64,000 nucleotides of DNA from Streptomyces sp. NBRC 110611 (GTDB taxonomy: Bacteria > Actinomycetota > Actinomycetes > Streptomycetales > Streptomycetaceae), in the NCBI RefSeq assembly GCF_001590865.1, contig NZ_BBUY01000001.1, positions 490,866 to 554,865 on the forward strand, given 5' to 3'. The notes under the pieces are model-generated. The model was not told the DNA's origin. It ran no database searches and was given only the letters and a program-made list of their open reading frames with translations. This document shows, piece after piece, positions 51,396 through 59,971 of this stretch. Positions within the stretch are counted from its first letter, which is position 1. Every line of letters begins with the position of its first letter. The position numbers were made by a program, and so were the translations under genes.

Positions 51396-52118
51396 ATGAA
51401 CTCACGCCAGCGCCGCGGAGTGATCCTGCTGCTCCTGTCGTCCCTCTGTGCGGTCGGCGCGTTCGTCGGCGTGCTGTCGGTGATCGAGAACATCGAGTCC
51501 AAGGTCGGTCCGGAGCGGACCGCGTACCGTCTCAAGACGGATGTCGCGGCATATAAAGCGCTGGATCCGGGGCAGTTCGAAAAGGTGATGATGCCGCAGC
51601 GCTGGCTGCCTCCCACCGCCGTGACCGATCTGGACAAGGTCAGCGGCAAGATCGCGGTGACCCCGTTGCGGAAGGGGTCGCTGTTGCAGGACGACATGCT
51701 CGTCGACCGGCCGGCGCTGCAGGCCGGGCAGCAGGAGATCGCCATCATGATCGACGCCGCCACCGGTGTCGCCGGCAAGATCAACCCGGGTGCCCGGGTG
51801 AACATCTACGCCACGTTCGAGGGCAAGCGGCCCGAGGACAAGCCGGTCTCCAAGGTCATCGTCGCCGGCGCCCAGGTCATCGACGTCGGCAAGCTGGCGC
51901 CCCTGGAGGCCAAGGACCCGGGTGACACCACCGCGAGCGGCGGCCGGCGGGGTGGCGAAGCGGTGCCGATCACCTTCGCGCTGAACACCCAGGACGCCCA
52001 ACGGGTCGCCTACGCCGAGTCCTTCGCCTCCCATGTGCGGCTCGCCCTGCTCGCCCCCGGCAGCGAGGACACCATCCCGCCCGGCGAGCGCACCTACACG
52101 CTCGACGGCGACAAGTGA
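51396..52118 (+). CDS. cpaB: Flp pilus assembly protein CpaB/RcpC-like (SAF domain)
   Basis: A 240-residue protein with an N-terminal membrane anchor (about 8-30) and an extracytoplasmic SAF-type domain (ALDPGQFEKVMMPQRWLPPTAV...GKIAVTPLRKGSLLQDDMLVD), then a CpaB C-domain with IAIMIDAATGVAGKINPGARVNIYATF. In Gram-negatives CpaB works with the secretin, but here there is no outer membrane, so it probably binds wall polysaccharide or guides the pilus through peptidoglycan. tadZ follows after 10 bp. Confidence 0.9.
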   Translation: MNSRQRRGVILLLLSSLCAVGAFVGVLSVIENIESKVGPERTAYRLKTDVAAYKALDPGQFEKVMMPQRWLPPTAVTDLDKVSGKIAVTPLRKGSLLQDDMLVDRPALQAGQQEIAIMIDAATGVAGKINPGARVNIYATFEGKRPEDKPVSKVIVAGAQVIDVGKLAPLEAKDPGDTTASGGRRGGEAVPITFALNTQDAQRVAYAESFASHVRLALLAPGSEDTIPPGERTYTLDGDK

Positions 52119-52128
52119 GGAGGCACAG

Positions 52129-53739
52129 GTGACCATCCGCATCCTCCCGGCGATCGGCGACCCGGACGCCGCACGCGCGGTGTCCGCGCTGCTCGGCCAG
52201 CTCCCGGACGCCGACCCGGCGCCCGCGCTCGCCGACTCCACCGCGCTGCTCAACGCGCTGGCAGATGCCGTCACCCAGGGACCTGCCGCAGCCCAGGGGC
52301 CCGGTGCCGCCACTCAGGGATCCGGGACAGCCTCCCAGGGGCCCGGTGCCGCCGCCCAGGGATCCGGGACAGCCACCCAGGGACTCGGTGCTGCCACTCA
52401 GGGATCCGGGGCGGCCACCCGAAGCCTCGGTGCTGCCGCCCAGGGATCCGGGGCGGCAGCCAAGGGATGTGAGGCGCTCCCGGAGGTCGTCCTGGTCCAT
52501 GAGCGGATCGGGCCGACTCCGGCGCTGGAGCTGATCCGCGAGGTGGCGCTGCGCTTCCCCGCGGTGGGCGTGGTGCTGATCACGGCCGATGCCGGGCCCG
52601 CACTCTTCGCCGCCGCGATGGACGCCGGCGCCCGCGGCGTCGTCGGACTGCCCCTCGGGTACGACGAGTTGTCCGCCCGGGTGCGGGCCGCCGCCCAGTG
52701 GTCGGCAGGTGTACGGGTCCACCTGGGGGGAACCCCGGACGCGCTGCCCGGGCCGAGCGGCACGCTGGTGACCGTGACCGGCGCCAAGGGCGGCGTCGGC
52801 ACCACCGTCGCCGCCGTCCAGCTGGCGCTGGCCGCGCGCGCCGCCGGGCGGAGCGTCGCCCTGCTCGATCTGGACCTCCAGTCCGGCGATGTCGCCTCCT
52901 ACCTGGACGTACGGTTCCGCCGCTCGGTCGTCGACCTGGCCGGCATCCAGGACATCTCCGTACGGGTGCTCCAGGACGCGGTGCACGACCACCACACCGG
53001 TCTCGGGCTGCTGCTCGCTCCGGAGGAGGGGGAGCGGGGCGAGGAGGTCGACGACCGGGCGGCCCGCCAGATCATCGGCGCGCTGCGCTCCCGCTACGAG
53101 GTGGTGGTGGCCGACTGCGGATCCCAGATGCAGTCCGCGAACGCCGCGGCCGTCGAACTCGCCGAGGTGGCACTCCTGGTGACCACCCCGGACGTGGTGT
53201 CCGTACGGGCCGCCAAGCGGCAGGTGCGGCTGTGGGACCGGCTGCAGATCCGCAAGGCGGAGGACACCACCACGGTCGTCAACCGGCTCACCCGGCACAC
53301 CGAGATCCAGCCACCGCTGGTCGCCAAGGCCACTGGTACCCGGGTGGCCGGCACCCATGTGCCGGCGGCTTTCAAGGAGTTGCAGCCCTGTGTCGACGCG
53401 GGCCGGATGCAGGACCTGGACGACCGGTCGACGGTCAAGCAGGCGCTGTGGGCACTGGCCGGTGAGCTCGGCCTGGTCGAGTCGCCGGCGGTGCGGCAGG
53501 GCGGACGGGGCGGCCACCGGGCGCGTCCGTCGCTGACCGGGCGCAGGCGCAGAGCACTGACGGCGGGGGCGGCTTCCGGTTCCGGGACGGTTCCGGGCCC
53601 GGCATCAGGGCCGGCCCCCGGGGTCGGCTCCGGGTTCAGCTCCGGGGTCGGCTCAGGGGGCGGCGTGCGGCGGGGCCCGGCCACGGCGGCCGGCAGGTCA
53701 GGGCCGTTCGATCCGGCCGGCCCGTACCAGGAGGGCTGA
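52129..53739 (+). CDS. tadZ: TadZ/CpaE-like pilus localisation ATPase
   Basis: A 536-residue MinD/ParA-type protein with a receiver-like N-domain, expected to place the Tad machine at the membrane. The order is a short N-terminus (1-45), nine degenerate heptapeptide repeats xQGxGxA (about 48-113), a receiver-like fold (about 115-200) and the ATPase with deviant Walker A VTGAKGGVGTT and LLDLDLQSGDVASYL. The C-terminal 70 residues are Gly/Ser/Pro/Arg-rich. GTG 52129 has AGGAGG 5 bases upstream. The repeat insert in the N-domain is unusual. Confidence 0.9.
   Translation: MTIRILPAIGDPDAARAVSALLGQLPDADPAPALADSTALLNALADAVTQGPAAAQGPGAATQGSGTASQGPGAAAQGSGTATQGLGAATQGSGAATRSLGAAAQGSGAAAKGCEALPEVVLVHERIGPTPALELIREVALRFPAVGVVLITADAGPALFAAAMDAGARGVVGLPLGYDELSARVRAAAQWSAGVRVHLGGTPDALPGPSGTLVTVTGAKGGVGTTVAAVQLALAARAAGRSVALLDLDLQSGDVASYLDVRFRRSVVDLAGIQDISVRVLQDAVHDHHTGLGLLLAPEEGERGEEVDDRAARQIIGALRSRYEVVVADCGSQMQSANAAAVELAEVALLVTTPDVVSVRAAKRQVRLWDRLQIRKAEDTTTVVNRLTRHTEIQPPLVAKATGTRVAGTHVPAAFKELQPCVDAGRMQDLDDRSTVKQALWALAGELGLVESPAVRQGGRGGHRARPSLTGRRRRALTAGAASGSGTVPGPASGPAPGVGSGFSSGVGSGGGVRRGPATAAGRSGPFDPAGPYQEG
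52272..52480 (+). repeat. 21-bp tandem repeats inside tadZ
   Basis: About nine in-frame units of 21 bp, alternating CAGGGATCCGG- and CAGGGGCCCGG-type cores, encode the xQGxGxA heptapeptides. Copy number probably varies between strains. Confidence 0.8.
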
Positions 53740-53742
53740 GCG

Positions 53743-54126
53743 GTGCGGCGCCCGCTGGGCGGCAGCGACCGGGGGCAGGTGTCCGTGGAGTTCCTGGGGC
53801 TGCTCCCGCTGATCCTGCTGGTCCTCGTACTCCTCTGGCAGTGCGCACTGGTCGGCTACACCTACGCGCTGGCCGCGCACTCCGCCGACCGCGGTGCGCG
53901 GGCCGCCACCGCCACCGAAGGCGGCGGCGCGGGCGCCTGCCGCACCGCCGCCGAGGATCAGCTGCCGTCCGCCTGGCGCGACAGCGCCTCGGCCTCCTGC
54001 GGGACGGCGGCCGGCCTGTGGCAGGCCAGGGTCCGGATCAAGGTGCCGGTGCTCTTCCCCGGCGTGGGCGACTTCCCCTGGACGGTCACCGGTTCGGCGG
54101 GCGCGGCGAAGGAGGCCCGAGGATGA
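53743..54126 (+). CDS. tadE: TadE-like pseudopilin
   Basis: A 127-residue type IV-like minor pilin. A short basic leader ends in RG followed by QVSVEFLGLLPLILLVLVLLW, the G-QxxxE prepilin-peptidase site and hydrophobic helix of TadE proteins. The rest is a small extracytoplasmic domain with two cysteines. The GTG start follows the tadZ stop by 3 bp, and its end overlaps the next gene (ATGA). It should be processed by the prepilin peptidase and join or prime Flp pilus assembly. Confidence 0.88.
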   Translation: MRRPLGGSDRGQVSVEFLGLLPLILLVLVLLWQCALVGYTYALAAHSADRGARAATATEGGGAGACRTAAEDQLPSAWRDSASASCGTAAGLWQARVRIKVPVLFPGVGDFPWTVTGSAGAAKEARG

Positions 54127-54716
54127 GCCACTCCGACGAGGCCCCGAGGATGAGCCACTCCGACGAATCCCCGAGGGCGAACCGTCCGGTGCGCATCCCC
54201 GCCCGGCTGCGCACCGCGCTGCACCCGGCCCTCCCCGCCCGGCTGCGCGGTCATGGCCGTGACCGCGGCCAGGCGTCCATCGAGTTCCTCGGCTTCCTGC
54301 CGATCCTGCTGCTCGTCGCCCTGGCCGTGATCCAGCTCGGCCTGGCCGCCTACGCCGTCCAGCAGGCCGGCACCGGAGCCCGAGCCGCGGCCCGTACCGC
54401 CTCGATGGACCGTGCCGACCGGGAGACAGACCCGCAGACCGCCGGCCGCGCCGCGATGAGCGGCTGGGTCGCCGACCGCGCCACGATCTCCGTCGGAGGC
54501 GGCGGCGACGAGGTCCGCGCCACCGCCCGGGTACGGATCCCCTCCCTCATCCCTGGCGTCGACTTCGGTTCGGCCAGCCGCAGCGCCACCATGTCCCAGG
54601 GAGTACGAGCACCAGGCGCACTCGGAGCGCCGGCTCAACCCCCACGAACAGCAACAGGAGCGCCCGGAGCGCTTGCTCAACCCCCACGAACAGCAACAGG
54701 AGCGCCCCCGCGATGA
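54123..54716 (+). CDS. Second TadE/TadF-like pseudopilin
   Basis: A 197-residue minor pilin with an atypically long N-terminal leader (about 50 residues) before the processing motif RG-QASIEFLGFLPILLLVALAVIQ. The leader begins with a 27-bp in-frame tandem duplication (MSHSDEAPR, MSHSDESPR), so the true start may be ATG 54150. The C-terminus ends with a second duplication, a unit of about 42 bp encoding AQPPRTATGAPG twice. It overlaps tadE and tadA by 4 bp at each end, showing tight translational coupling. Confidence 0.85.
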   Translation: MSHSDEAPRMSHSDESPRANRPVRIPARLRTALHPALPARLRGHGRDRGQASIEFLGFLPILLLVALAVIQLGLAAYAVQQAGTGARAAARTASMDRADRETDPQTAGRAAMSGWVADRATISVGGGGDEVRATARVRIPSLIPGVDFGSASRSATMSQGVRAPGALGAPAQPPRTATGAPGALAQPPRTATGAPPR

Positions 54717-56053
54717 GCCTCAAAGCCCGAATCGTCGCGCCCGAGACGGCCGGTGAGGCGCGCCACGACAACCATCTGGTGGCCGTCTACCGCGCCAAGC
54801 TGCTGGCGGAGATCGACCTCGCCGAGATGTCCTCGCTGGCCGCCGTCGAGCGCCGCTCACGGCTGGAACGCGTACTGGGCCACATCATCAGCCGTGAGGG
54901 CCCGGTCCTGTCCACCGCCGAACGCGCCCAGCTCATCCGCCGGGTGGTCGACGAGGCGCTGGGCCTGGGCGTCCTCGAACCCCTCCTCGAAGACGCCTCG
55001 ATCACCGAGATCATGGTCAACGGCCCGGACCAGGTGTACGTCGAGCGCGCCGGCCGGGTCGAGCTCGTCCCCGTCCGCTTCGCCTCGCATGAACAGCTGA
55101 TGCAGACCATCGAACGGATCGTCTCCACCGTCAACCGCCGGGTGGACGAGTCGAATCCGATGGTCGACGCCCGCCTCCCGTCCGGCGAACGGGTCAATGT
55201 CATCATCCCGCCGCTCGCCCTGAACGGCGCCACCCTCACCATCCGCCGCTTCCCCCGCGCCTACACCCTCGCCGAGCTGATCGGCATGGGCACCCTCGAC
55301 GAGCAGATGCTGATGCTGCTGGCCGGACTGGTGCGGGCCAAGTTCAACATCGTCGTCTCGGGGGCGACCGGCGCGGGCAAGACCACCCTCCTCAACGCGC
55401 TCTCCGGCCTGATCCCGGACGGGGAGCGGATCATCACCGTCGAGGACGCCGCCGAACTCCAGCTCCAGCAGTCCCATGTCATCCGGCTGGAGGCCCGGCC
55501 GCCCAACGTGGAGGGCAAGGGCCGGATCACCATCCGCGACCTCGTACGCAACTCCCTGCGTATGCGCCCCGACCGCATCATCGTCGGTGAGGTGCGCGGC
55601 GGCGAGACCCTCGACATGCTGCAGGCGATGTCCACCGGCCACGACGGCTCACTGGCCACCGTCCACGCCAACAGCGCCGAGGACGCCCTGATGCGGCTGC
55701 AGACGCTGGCCTCCATGTCGGACGTCACCATCCCCTTCGAGGCGCTCCGCGACCAGATCAACAGCGCCGTCGACTGCCTCGTCCAGCTCACCCGGCACGC
55801 CGACGGCGCCCGCCGGATCAGCGAGATCGCCCTCCTCGACTCGCGCGGCCACGAGGACTACCGGCTCGCGACGGTCTGCCGCTTCGAGGCCGAACCGATG
55901 GGCGCCGACCGCGTCGTGCACGGCGCCTTCCGTTACTTCCCGCTGCCCCGCCGGGTCGCCGAACGCCTCTTCATGGCGAGCGAACCCGCCCCGCCCGCCT
56001 TCGGGGTGGCGGCCACCGACGACCAACTCGCCACTCGGAAGGCGGCCTCGTGA
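54713..56053 (+). CDS. tadA: TadA/CpaF pilus assembly ATPase
   Basis: A 446-residue secretion ATPase powering Flp pilus assembly at the cytosolic face. The N-terminal helical domain is followed by the CpaF core: ITEIMVNGPDQVYVERAG, Walker A GATGAGKTT at 217-225, the Asp box ITVEDAAELQLQ, Walker B RMRPDRIIVGEVRGGE and the His box STGHDGSLATVHANS. The start overlaps the previous gene and the end overlaps tadB (GTGA), so the set is one operon. Confidence 0.96.
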   Translation: MSLKARIVAPETAGEARHDNHLVAVYRAKLLAEIDLAEMSSLAAVERRSRLERVLGHIISREGPVLSTAERAQLIRRVVDEALGLGVLEPLLEDASITEIMVNGPDQVYVERAGRVELVPVRFASHEQLMQTIERIVSTVNRRVDESNPMVDARLPSGERVNVIIPPLALNGATLTIRRFPRAYTLAELIGMGTLDEQMLMLLAGLVRAKFNIVVSGATGAGKTTLLNALSGLIPDGERIITVEDAAELQLQQSHVIRLEARPPNVEGKGRITIRDLVRNSLRMRPDRIIVGEVRGGETLDMLQAMSTGHDGSLATVHANSAEDALMRLQTLASMSDVTIPFEALRDQINSAVDCLVQLTRHADGARRISEIALLDSRGHEDYRLATVCRFEAEPMGADRVVHGAFRYFPLPRRVAERLFMASEPAPPAFGVAATDDQLATRKAAS

Positions 56054-57045
56054 CCAGTGGGAACGCCCTCGCCCTGGCCGGTGGGAAGGCCCTCGCCCTG
56101 GCTGGGGGGAACGCCCTTCCGCTCCTCGCCGTCGGAGCCACGCTGCTGTGCGGGGTGCTCGCGATCGCCGGTGTACGGACCTATGCGGCCGGGCGGGCCC
56201 AGCGCCAGGCCGTCGTCGACCGGCTCGCCGACGAGCGCGGACTGCCGGTGGCGGGACGGCGCCGGCGCTTTCCGTCCGTCGACCGGGCGCTGCGCGGCAC
56301 CCGCGCCGGCCGCCGCCTCGAACTGCGGCTGGCCGCCACCGGCCTGGACGTCACGCCCGGCGAATTCGCCGTCGCCACGCTCGGCGCGGCCCTCGCGCTG
56401 TGGCTGATCGCCCAGGCCGCCCTCGCGCCCTTCTTCGGCCCGATCGCCGCGCTGACCGCCGTCTGGGCGGCGTTCGCGTTCCTCAACTGGCAGCGCCAGA
56501 AGCGCATCGAGAAGTTCATCAACCAGCTCCCCGAACTCTCCCGGATCCTCGCCAACGCCACCCAGGCCGGACTGGCCCTGCGGACGGCGCTGGGCATGGC
56601 GGCCGAGGAGCTGGAGGCCCCGGCCGGGGAGGAGCTGACCAAGGTCTCCGACAAACTCGCGGTCGGTCACTCCGTCGACGAGGCCCTCGGCGAGCTGGCC
56701 GAACGCCTCCCCTCCCGCGAACTCGTCGTCCTGGTCACCACCTTGGTGCTCGCCAACCGCGCCGGGGGCACCGTCGTCGGTTCGCTGCGCAATCTCACCA
56801 AGACGCTGGAGGAGCGCAAGGAGACCCGCCGCGAGGTCCGCACCCAGCTCTCCCAGGTCGTCGTCACCGCGTACGTCGTCCCCCTGCTCGGTATCGGCAC
56901 CCTGCTGCTGATGAACCGGATCGCGCCCGGCGCCATCGACCGGATGACCTCCTCCTTCCTCGGCCAGCTCGCGGTCGTGGCGGCCTTCGTCCTCTACGGG
57001 CTCGGCTTCTTCCTCATCCGCCGGCTGTCCAAGATCGACGTCTGA
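56050..57045 (+). CDS. tadB: TadB inner-membrane pilus assembly protein
   Basis: A 331-residue T2SSF/GspF-type membrane protein with helices near 25-45 and 115-150 and two at the C-terminus. The cytosolic T2SSF domain reads FINQLPELSRILANATQAGLALRTALGMAAEEL. The first 25 residues come from a 27-bp tandem duplication (ALALAGGK, ALALAGGN) preceding the first helix. It overlaps tadA by 4 bp. Together with TadC it forms the platform for TadA. Confidence 0.92.
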   Translation: MTSGNALALAGGKALALAGGNALPLLAVGATLLCGVLAIAGVRTYAAGRAQRQAVVDRLADERGLPVAGRRRRFPSVDRALRGTRAGRRLELRLAATGLDVTPGEFAVATLGAALALWLIAQAALAPFFGPIAALTAVWAAFAFLNWQRQKRIEKFINQLPELSRILANATQAGLALRTALGMAAEELEAPAGEELTKVSDKLAVGHSVDEALGELAERLPSRELVVLVTTLVLANRAGGTVVGSLRNLTKTLEERKETRREVRTQLSQVVVTAYVVPLLGIGTLLLMNRIAPGAIDRMTSSFLGQLAVVAAFVLYGLGFFLIRRLSKIDV

Positions 57046-57060
57046 AACGGGAGCCGCACG

Positions 57061-57951
57061 GTGATCGGAACTCTGCTGGCCACGGCCTTCGCCCTCTCGG
57101 TCGTCGGCATCTGCTGCGGGATCGCGCTCTACCGCCGCGAGGCCCGGCTGCCGCCCGACCTGGCGCTGTCGCTGGAGGTCGGTGCGACCCGTACGACGGC
57201 CGTCGGCTCGGCGGTGGACCGGGCCGGTATGCGCTACGCCCCGCTCGTCCTCCGCCTGATGGGCGAGAAGCGCACCGGCCGGGTCCGCCGCCGGATCGAC
57301 CTCGCCGGAAATCCGGGCGGCCTGACCGTCGACCGCTACGCCGCCCGCCGTGCCGTCTACGGTGCCCTCGGGTTCTTCGGCGCGCTGGTGATGTTCCTGC
57401 GCGGCCAGCCGGTGCTCGGTGTCCTGATGGTGCTCTTCGGCCTGTTCTGGACCGAGGTCGGCATCTGGGCCGCGATCCGTCAGCGCAAGGACACCATCGA
57501 ACGCACGCTTCCGGACTTTCTGGATGTACTGGCCGTCGTCGTCAGCGCCGGCCTCAGTTTCCGTCAGGCGCTCGACCGGGTGGCGGAGCGGTACGAGGGC
57601 CCCTGGGCCGATGAACTCCGTATCACCCTCCGGCAGATGGACATGGGCGTCAGCCGCCGCGCCGCCTTCGACGAACTGCGCAAACGCAACGACTCCGAAC
57701 AGGTCGCGCAGTTCGTCACCGCCCTCCAGCAGGGCGAGGAACTGGGCTCCCCGATCGTCGAGACGCTGATCCAGATCGCCAATGACATGCGCCGTACGGA
57801 CGCCCAGAACGCCCGCCGCCGGGCCGCCCGCGCCGTTCCGAAGGCGACCATGGTCGTCACGACGTTCATGGTCCCGGCCACGATGATTCTGCTCATCGCC
57901 GGCTTCTTCCTGGGCTCGGGCGCCGACTTCACTTCGCTGACCGGGGACTGA
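57061..57951 (+). CDS. tadC: TadC inner-membrane pilus assembly protein
   Basis: A 296-residue T2SSF-domain protein with an N-terminal helix, two helices near 100-140, the domain LPDFLDVLAVVVSAGLSFRQALDRVAERY...GVSRRAAFDELRKRN and a C-terminal helix TFMVPATMILLIAGFFLGSG-like. It lies 15 bp after tadB in the same operon. The TadB/TadC pair is the standard split arrangement of Tad systems. Confidence 0.93.
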   Translation: MIGTLLATAFALSVVGICCGIALYRREARLPPDLALSLEVGATRTTAVGSAVDRAGMRYAPLVLRLMGEKRTGRVRRRIDLAGNPGGLTVDRYAARRAVYGALGFFGALVMFLRGQPVLGVLMVLFGLFWTEVGIWAAIRQRKDTIERTLPDFLDVLAVVVSAGLSFRQALDRVAERYEGPWADELRITLRQMDMGVSRRAAFDELRKRNDSEQVAQFVTALQQGEELGSPIVETLIQIANDMRRTDAQNARRRAARAVPKATMVVTTFMVPATMILLIAGFFLGSGADFTSLTGD

Positions 57952-58378
57952 CGCGGCGTCGGTGGCGGCCGGACCGGTTGGGAGGGGCAGTCGGGAGGGG
58001 GCAGTCCGGGGGAGCAGTGGGGAGAGGGCAGTGGGGAGGGGGCAGTCCGGATGCGTACGTTCCACCGTTCGCTTCTCGTCAACTCCTTCGCAACAGCAAC
58101 GAGTTGTGCCACAGTGGGTGAACCGAGGGGGGTCCGGAGGGGGATCAGAGGGGGATCGGGGGTGGGCAGGATGCGACCGAGCGGCCGAAACTCGCCGTTG
58201 TGCCGTGCGTCCCTGCACCCGAAAGAGGAGGGGGTTCGGAATCCCTGTTCTGGGAACGCTGTTCCGGCGTACGTTTCTGGTGTCCTGATGGGTGTCATGA
58301 ACGCGGCCGAACGCGCCGGCACCACGGGGCCGGACCAGCCGGACCAGTGCGGTGCGGCCGCCCATGGAGGGGAAGACG
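57952..58378. other. 427-bp region between tadC and flp
   Basis: No gene is seen. Bases 57975-58050 are GGGAGGGGGCAGT-type repeats; 58080-58106 contain a 6-bp inverted repeat (CAACTC and GAGTTG, 15 apart); 58120-58165 are further G-runs. A candidate ECF-type promoter lies at 58238-58263. The gap implies that flp and tadG form a separately controlled transcript. Confidence 0.55.
58238..58263 (+). promoter_or_regulatory. Candidate ECF-type promoter upstream of flp
   Basis: GGAAT (58238-58242), 18 bases, GTT (58261-58263), 115 bp before flp. The match is exact but short; a few chance matches are expected in a window of this size. Confidence 0.28.
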
Positions 58379-58543
58379 ATGGTGAAGCGGACTGTGAGGA
58401 ACGACCGGGGACAGACCTCGATCGAGTACCTCGGCATCATCGCGGTGGTCGTGGCCATCGTCCTGGTCCTGTCGACCACGGACTTCGGCAGCCAGATCGC
58501 CAACGCCATCGCCAACAAGATCTCCGACGTCGTCGGAATCTAG
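58379..58543 (+). CDS. flp: Flp-type major pilin
   Basis: A 54-residue prepilin: basic leader MVKRTVRNDRG, cleavage before QTSIEYLG (Glu at +5 followed by Tyr, the Flp signature), a single hydrophobic helix IIAVVVAIVLVLSTT, and a short C-terminus FGSQIANAIANKISDVVGI. It is the expected main subunit of the pilus. ATG 58379 has GGAGG 8 bases upstream. Its TAG shares one base with the GTG of the next gene (TAGTG). It has its own upstream region, consistent with higher expression than the assembly genes. Confidence 0.93.
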   Translation: MVKRTVRNDRGQTSIEYLGIIAVVVAIVLVLSTTDFGSQIANAIANKISDVVGI

Positions 58544-59283
58544 TGGCTGTTGCCGCCACCACTGCGTCGGTCACCGCCACCGTGTCGGCCACCACCACAC
58601 GCCGCGACCGGCGCGACGCCGGGCAGGCCTTCCCGCTCTACGTTGTCGCGGTCGGAGGCCTGCTCTTTCTCGCGCTCGCGTTCTTCGCCGTGGGGCAGGC
58701 GGCGGCCACCCGTAACGGCGCGCAGACCGCCGCCGACGCGGCCGCGCTCGCCGCCGGCCACAGGTACCGCGAACTGCTCACCAAGGACCTGCTCGACGGC
58801 TTGCGCGACGGACGGTACGACCGCGACCGGGCCGCCTGGGAAGACCTGCTGAACGGACGCGGCACCCCGTCGGCGGCCGCCTGCACGAGCGCCGACTGGT
58901 TCGCCGGCCGCAACGACGCCGGCGTGACCTCCTGCACCCCGGACTCCTGGCCCACCTCGTTCGCCGTCACCGTCAAGTCCCTTAACCCCGTGGGCCGTTC
59001 GGTCATCCCGGGCACCGCGCACACGCATGCGTCGGCCGAGGCGAGGTCCGTCGTCGGCGCACGCTGCGCCGTCACACCCGACGCCGACGCCAAGGGCGGG
59101 GACGCCCCCGAGCCCGAGCCGAAGCCCGGTCCCGAGCCCGGCCGCAAGCCCGGACCTGAGCCCGCCCCCAAGCCCGGCCCCGTGACCCTCACCTGCGACG
59201 GCAAGCGCTGGACGCTCGACCCCGACCACCTCCACGACCTCCCCGACGCCACCGACCTCTTCTCCGTCCGCCTCGCCCACTGA
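58543..59283 (+). CDS. TadG-like pilus protein
   Basis: A 246-residue protein with one membrane helix near the N-terminus in the TadG-like context RDAGQAFPLYVVAVGGLLFLALAFFAVGQAAATRNGAQTAADAAALAA. An extracytoplasmic region with a Pro/Glu/Lys-rich linker (PEPEPKPGPEPG-type repeats) and few cysteines follows. The large von Willebrand domain of Gram-negative TadG is absent. The GTG start overlaps the flp stop by one base, so translation is coupled. It probably links pilin to the wall. Confidence 0.83.
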   Translation: MAVAATTASVTATVSATTTRRDRRDAGQAFPLYVVAVGGLLFLALAFFAVGQAAATRNGAQTAADAAALAAGHRYRELLTKDLLDGLRDGRYDRDRAAWEDLLNGRGTPSAAACTSADWFAGRNDAGVTSCTPDSWPTSFAVTVKSLNPVGRSVIPGTAHTHASAEARSVVGARCAVTPDADAKGGDAPEPEPKPGPEPGRKPGPEPAPKPGPVTLTCDGKRWTLDPDHLHDLPDATDLFSVRLAH

Positions 59284-59354
59284 CCACCACCCACCGCCCA
59301 CTCACCGCTGATCACCGACCCACCGAGCACACGACGATCGAAGGAATCGCATCG

Positions 59355-59960
59355 ATGAGCATTCGGCGCACCACGAAGGCCGCCAGGGGAGCGGTCGCCA
59401 TGGCGAGCACTGTCGGCCTGGCTCTCGTCGTGGCCGGCTGCGGCGGGGGCGGTGATGGCGGTGACGGTGGTGCCGGCGGCATACGGGCGGACGGCGCCAA
59501 GCAACCGCCGGCCCGCGCCACCACCCCGAAGGGCGAAGGCCCGGGCAGCCCCGCGGCCGACTCCAGCAAGGTGATCGGCGAGATGAAGGGCCCCGACGGC
59601 ATAGTGATCACCCTGCACTCCGTCATCCGCGACTCCGGCGGCTTCGTCACCGTCAGCGGCACCGTCACCAATCACGGCACCCGTGCCTTCAACGCCATCA
59701 ACTGGCGCTCGAACGAGACCGAGCTGCGCTCCCGTTCGTCGATCTCGGGAGCCACCCTCGTCGACAAGGCGGGCAAGAAGCGGTACCTGGTGCTGCGCGA
59801 CACCAATGGCGAATGCCTGTGCACCACGGGGCTCAGCGGACTGCTGCCGGGTGCCAGCCGCCCGGTGTTCGCGCAGTTTCCGGCGCCTCCGGCCAAGGTG
59901 ACCGAGGTGGACTTCCAGCTGCCGACCATGCCGCCGGCCAGCGTGCAGATCACGGATTGA
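59355..59960 (+). CDS. Lipoprotein of the Tad locus
   Basis: A 201-residue lipoprotein with a signal peptide and lipobox VAGC followed by a Gly/Asp run, a disordered linker, and a C-terminal beta-rich domain (GIVITLHSVIRDSGGFVTVSGTVTNHGTRAFNAINWRS). This resembles immunoglobulin-like or DUF4352-type telokin folds. The ATG follows GAAGGA by about 10 bases. The OmpA-domain gene follows after 11 bp, so the two are likely co-transcribed and act together outside the membrane. Confidence 0.8.
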   Translation: MSIRRTTKAARGAVAMASTVGLALVVAGCGGGGDGGDGGAGGIRADGAKQPPARATTPKGEGPGSPAADSSKVIGEMKGPDGIVITLHSVIRDSGGFVTVSGTVTNHGTRAFNAINWRSNETELRSRSSISGATLVDKAGKKRYLVLRDTNGECLCTTGLSGLLPGASRPVFAQFPAPPAKVTEVDFQLPTMPPASVQITD

Positions 59961-59971
59961 GCGGGCCTGCG

